Positions 61,851-64,000 of a stretch of DNA of 64,000 nucleotides are shown here, piece after piece (position 1 is the stretch's first letter; every line of letters begins with the position of its first letter). Made by a program: the position numbers and the translations under genes. Origin of the DNA: Spongilla lacustris (taxonomy: Eukaryota; Porifera; Demospongiae; Spongillida; Spongillidae); assembly GCA_949361645.1 (NCBI GenBank), contig OX442417.1, positions 16,153,427 through 16,217,426 on the forward strand. The letters run 5' to 3'. Under the pieces are notes generated by a model. That model was given only the letters and a program-made list of their open reading frames with translations, was not told where the DNA came from and ran no database searches.

Positions 61851-62726
61851 AATGTTCTATACAAACTGTTTTGATGTACACTAAAAACAAACAAATGAAA
61901 TCAATTAAATTTTAGTTGTCAGTCTATTAATATGCACAGTGCTGTGTGATACAGCCTAATTACAATAGACATCATCCCACCCATACAAGTACACATAAAA
62001 CAGGGGTTTTTGTAACCAACATGACCACATTCCAATGAATGGATATATGTTCAAGGATGTCATAGAACTTTTCAACATGCATTGTCATTCTGCTAGAAAT
62101 AATTTAATACATCCACTATGTATATGCTAGCTATAGTGTATGCATTTCGTAACTGGATTCACTGATCGATTGTTGCAAAGGACTACTATACTATATATGC
62201 AATGCGTCGAACGTCTGAACTGGCAAGTTAAGCTACATGAGCGGAAACTGTGCAAGAAGAGGAGTAGAAAGTTGCATTTTAACTCCAAACGTATCTTTTC
62301 ATGAGATAAGATGCACAATTGTAAGCTAGTGATAATATGCCATGAAATAACTCGAGCAGGTGCAATTTATTATCGATGAAAATTCTCGGTTGCCTAGCAG
62401 TATGCCACACACGCATCTTAATTGACTGTTGCCAGGCTACACAGTACACGTAATATCAGCAGCTGTACAGCAGGCAGTTCTAATTCAGCAAAGGTGACCA
62501 AGCCAATAAAAACGGCTCGTTAACAAAGAAAACTCTGAGTTTAAGATATCCGAAGAATAAAGGTAGGCCTATCAATAAAATTAAAAAGAGGCCTATATTC
62601 AACGAGCAGGGGAAGGGCTGTCCGTCTTCGGCCGATTCAACGAGCGGGGTGGGGGGTAGGGTGGGGGGGAGGCGTAAAACTGCGTGCAAAAAAAAAGTAT
62701 TTTGAACAAAAGGGGGGCTGCAACCC

Positions 62727-62763
<37 letters not shown>

Positions 62764-62865
62764 TCCCGCCTGTATCTGCCCCTGGGAATCTAAGCATTGC
62801 AACGAATACACTAAGCCATATATTACTGAACACTCCTGCATGGCAGAGAAAAAAAAATTAGGGGA
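61851..62865. other. No gene; poly-C tract
   Basis: A C run of about 35 bases lies at 62728-62762, next to 'gggggctgcaaccctccc'. 'ccgtcttcggccgattcaac' near 62620 matches the repeat near 53210. No coding frame supported. Confidence 0.55.
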
Positions 62866-63169
62866 ACAAGTAAATCAAAAACTTCTCTATTGAGAAAGTG
62901 ATTGGTGGGATGTAGGATTGGTGGTGCAAAAAGCAAGGAAACAAGGTACAGTGTGTTAAAGTGAGGTTTGGTAGGATCGATCCTACAACTTACAGTCCTG
63001 AATTTGCAAATAAAGAAGCCTATTTGCAAATTCAGGACTGTAAGTAGTTGTAGGATCGATCCTACCAAACCTCACTTTAACACACTGTACCTTGTTTCCT
63101 TGCTTTTTGCACCACCAATCCTACATCCCACCAATCCCTTTCTCGATAGAGAAGTTTTGATTTACTTGT
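62866..63169. mobile_element. Foldback element with about 135-bp arms, copy 2
   Basis: Arms from ACAAGTAAATCAAAAACTTC inward ('gtgcaaaaagcaaggaaaca', 'gtttggtaggatcgatccta') are mirrored almost perfectly to 63169. The short loop near 63010-63020 is 'ataaagaagcc'. The outer arm matches the foldback at 56584-56874, while the inner arm does not. Non-coding. Confidence 0.85.
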
Positions 63170-63229
63170 AATTATAATAAATATTATTATTTAAAATAAT
63201 AATAATAATAGTGTGCATCATTTTGTAAA

Positions 63230-64000
63230 TTGGTCCATGTAGCACGCTCCACTCCTCCTTCTCTGGTGTCAGAAGGACTAGCATTATTTGATGGGGATGT
63301 TCGATGTCACTTTTCGGATTGTGTAGGAATTGATGCTTCGGATGCAGATTGGCAGCAAGTGCAGTTGAGCCTTAGTAGGGGTGGTCAAGGCCTCCGTAGG
63401 TTGGAGCTGCATTGTTCAGCGGCTTACTTGGCATCTGTGATCAAAACCAGTAATTCAGATCCCCTGGATGAGTTTTCTAGGCAAGCAGTTATAGCATTTA
63501 CAATAGTTTGGTTCCTCAGGCAAGTTCTTTATCAGATAATTCGCTTTTAGAGTCAGGGTCGAGCCAAAAAAAGTTATCTGCTGGAATTGAAAACCATCAG
63601 TTTGATCAGTTGTGTGCGACCTCAACTCCAGCCAACCGTGCCCGCTTGTTGTCAGCGTCATCTCGCCATGCTTCCTCTTGGCTTGCGGTGATTCCATCCA
63701 GGGGACTCAATCTCTGTATGGAGCCGGAAGAGTTCCAGGTGGCATTGAAATGGTGGCTTGGGATGGACACTTCACCACAGCAACGCTGTCCCCACTGCCA
63801 CGACCATCAGCTAGACCCTCTTGGGCATCATGCAGTAACCTGCAAAGGGGGAGGGGATGCAGTGATACGGCACAATGCACTGAGGGATGTATTTGCACAA
63901 TTCTGCCATAGAGCTCGTCTGGGTGGTCAATTGGAGGTAGGTCATGGATCGGGACGGGACGTTTCTAATAGCCGGCCAGCAGACTTTCTGGTTCCCAACT
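63230..64000 (+). pseudogene. Second copy of the RT/nuclease retrotransposon, C-terminal part, cut by the window end
   Basis: The first frame (63230-63550) reads DADWQQVQLSLSRGGQGLRR, matching AAWKQAQLSLNRGGLGLRS of the copy at 53390. After frame changes come ASSWLAVIPS, EFQVALKWWLGMD, a CPHC...LDPLGHHAVTC knuckle and ADFLVP at the window edge. At least one frameshift lies between 63540 and 63700. It is a diverged relative and not a recent duplicate of the first copy. Confidence 0.75.

Overview
This is eukaryotic DNA from an invertebrate animal. The genes have spliced GT-AG introns, and the host proteins (COP9 signalosome subunit 2, pyruvate kinase, ROCO GTPases with Kelch and death-fold modules, a CARD exon, a UIM-HECT ligase) point to a metazoan. 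The mix of ROCO/Kelch/death proteins and transposon families is what I would expect of a sponge (demosponge). That placement rests on recall of protein families, not on a search.

Layout. Positions 1-7145 hold a tandem duplication of about 0.7-1 kb. Its first unit was split by a complete CMC/EnSpm DNA transposon (322-5767) with CAA target duplications and two divergently transcribed genes. A 65-bp minisatellite (7349-8560) and relic exons (9205-11350) lead into a plus-strand ROCO gene (11734-15618: Kelch, Roc GTPase, COR, death domain). It converges on the 3' exons of COPS2 (minus, 15942-16890). Pyruvate kinase exons lie at 19797-20413. A remnant unit with a UIM-HECT ligase (minus) and a broken DDE integrase (plus) occupies about 25.4-28.1 kb. 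A second, inverted ROCO gene (minus, 34536-29858) is a paralogue of the first. It has an N-terminal domain the first lacks, only about one Kelch repeat, and no death domain.

From about 36.6 kb to the end the window is mostly mobile DNA. It contains nested G/C-run MITEs, two hAT-type elements with 8-bp target duplications (37916-38867, 39122-40098), and a perfect 119-bp palindrome with near-perfect 9-bp flanking repeats. A long-TIR Mutator-like element (45850-52343) has swallowed a Ginger transposon (47924-51616) with an apparently intact integrase. Further on are an RT/nuclease non-LTR retrotransposon (53390-55695; second copy from 63230 to the window end), two long foldback elements, a CARD-coding exon, a 200-N assembly gap, a tnp2/ULP1 remnant and a third hAT element (60683-61842).

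How the parts relate. The two ROCO genes carry GTPase and adaptor modules typical of cell-death or innate signalling, and the CARD exon fits that theme. COPS2 and pyruvate kinase are ordinary housekeeping genes, here seen only as 3' or internal exons. The transposons date one another by nesting: Ginger inside the Mutator-like element, one MITE inside another, and EnSpm inside the tandem duplication.
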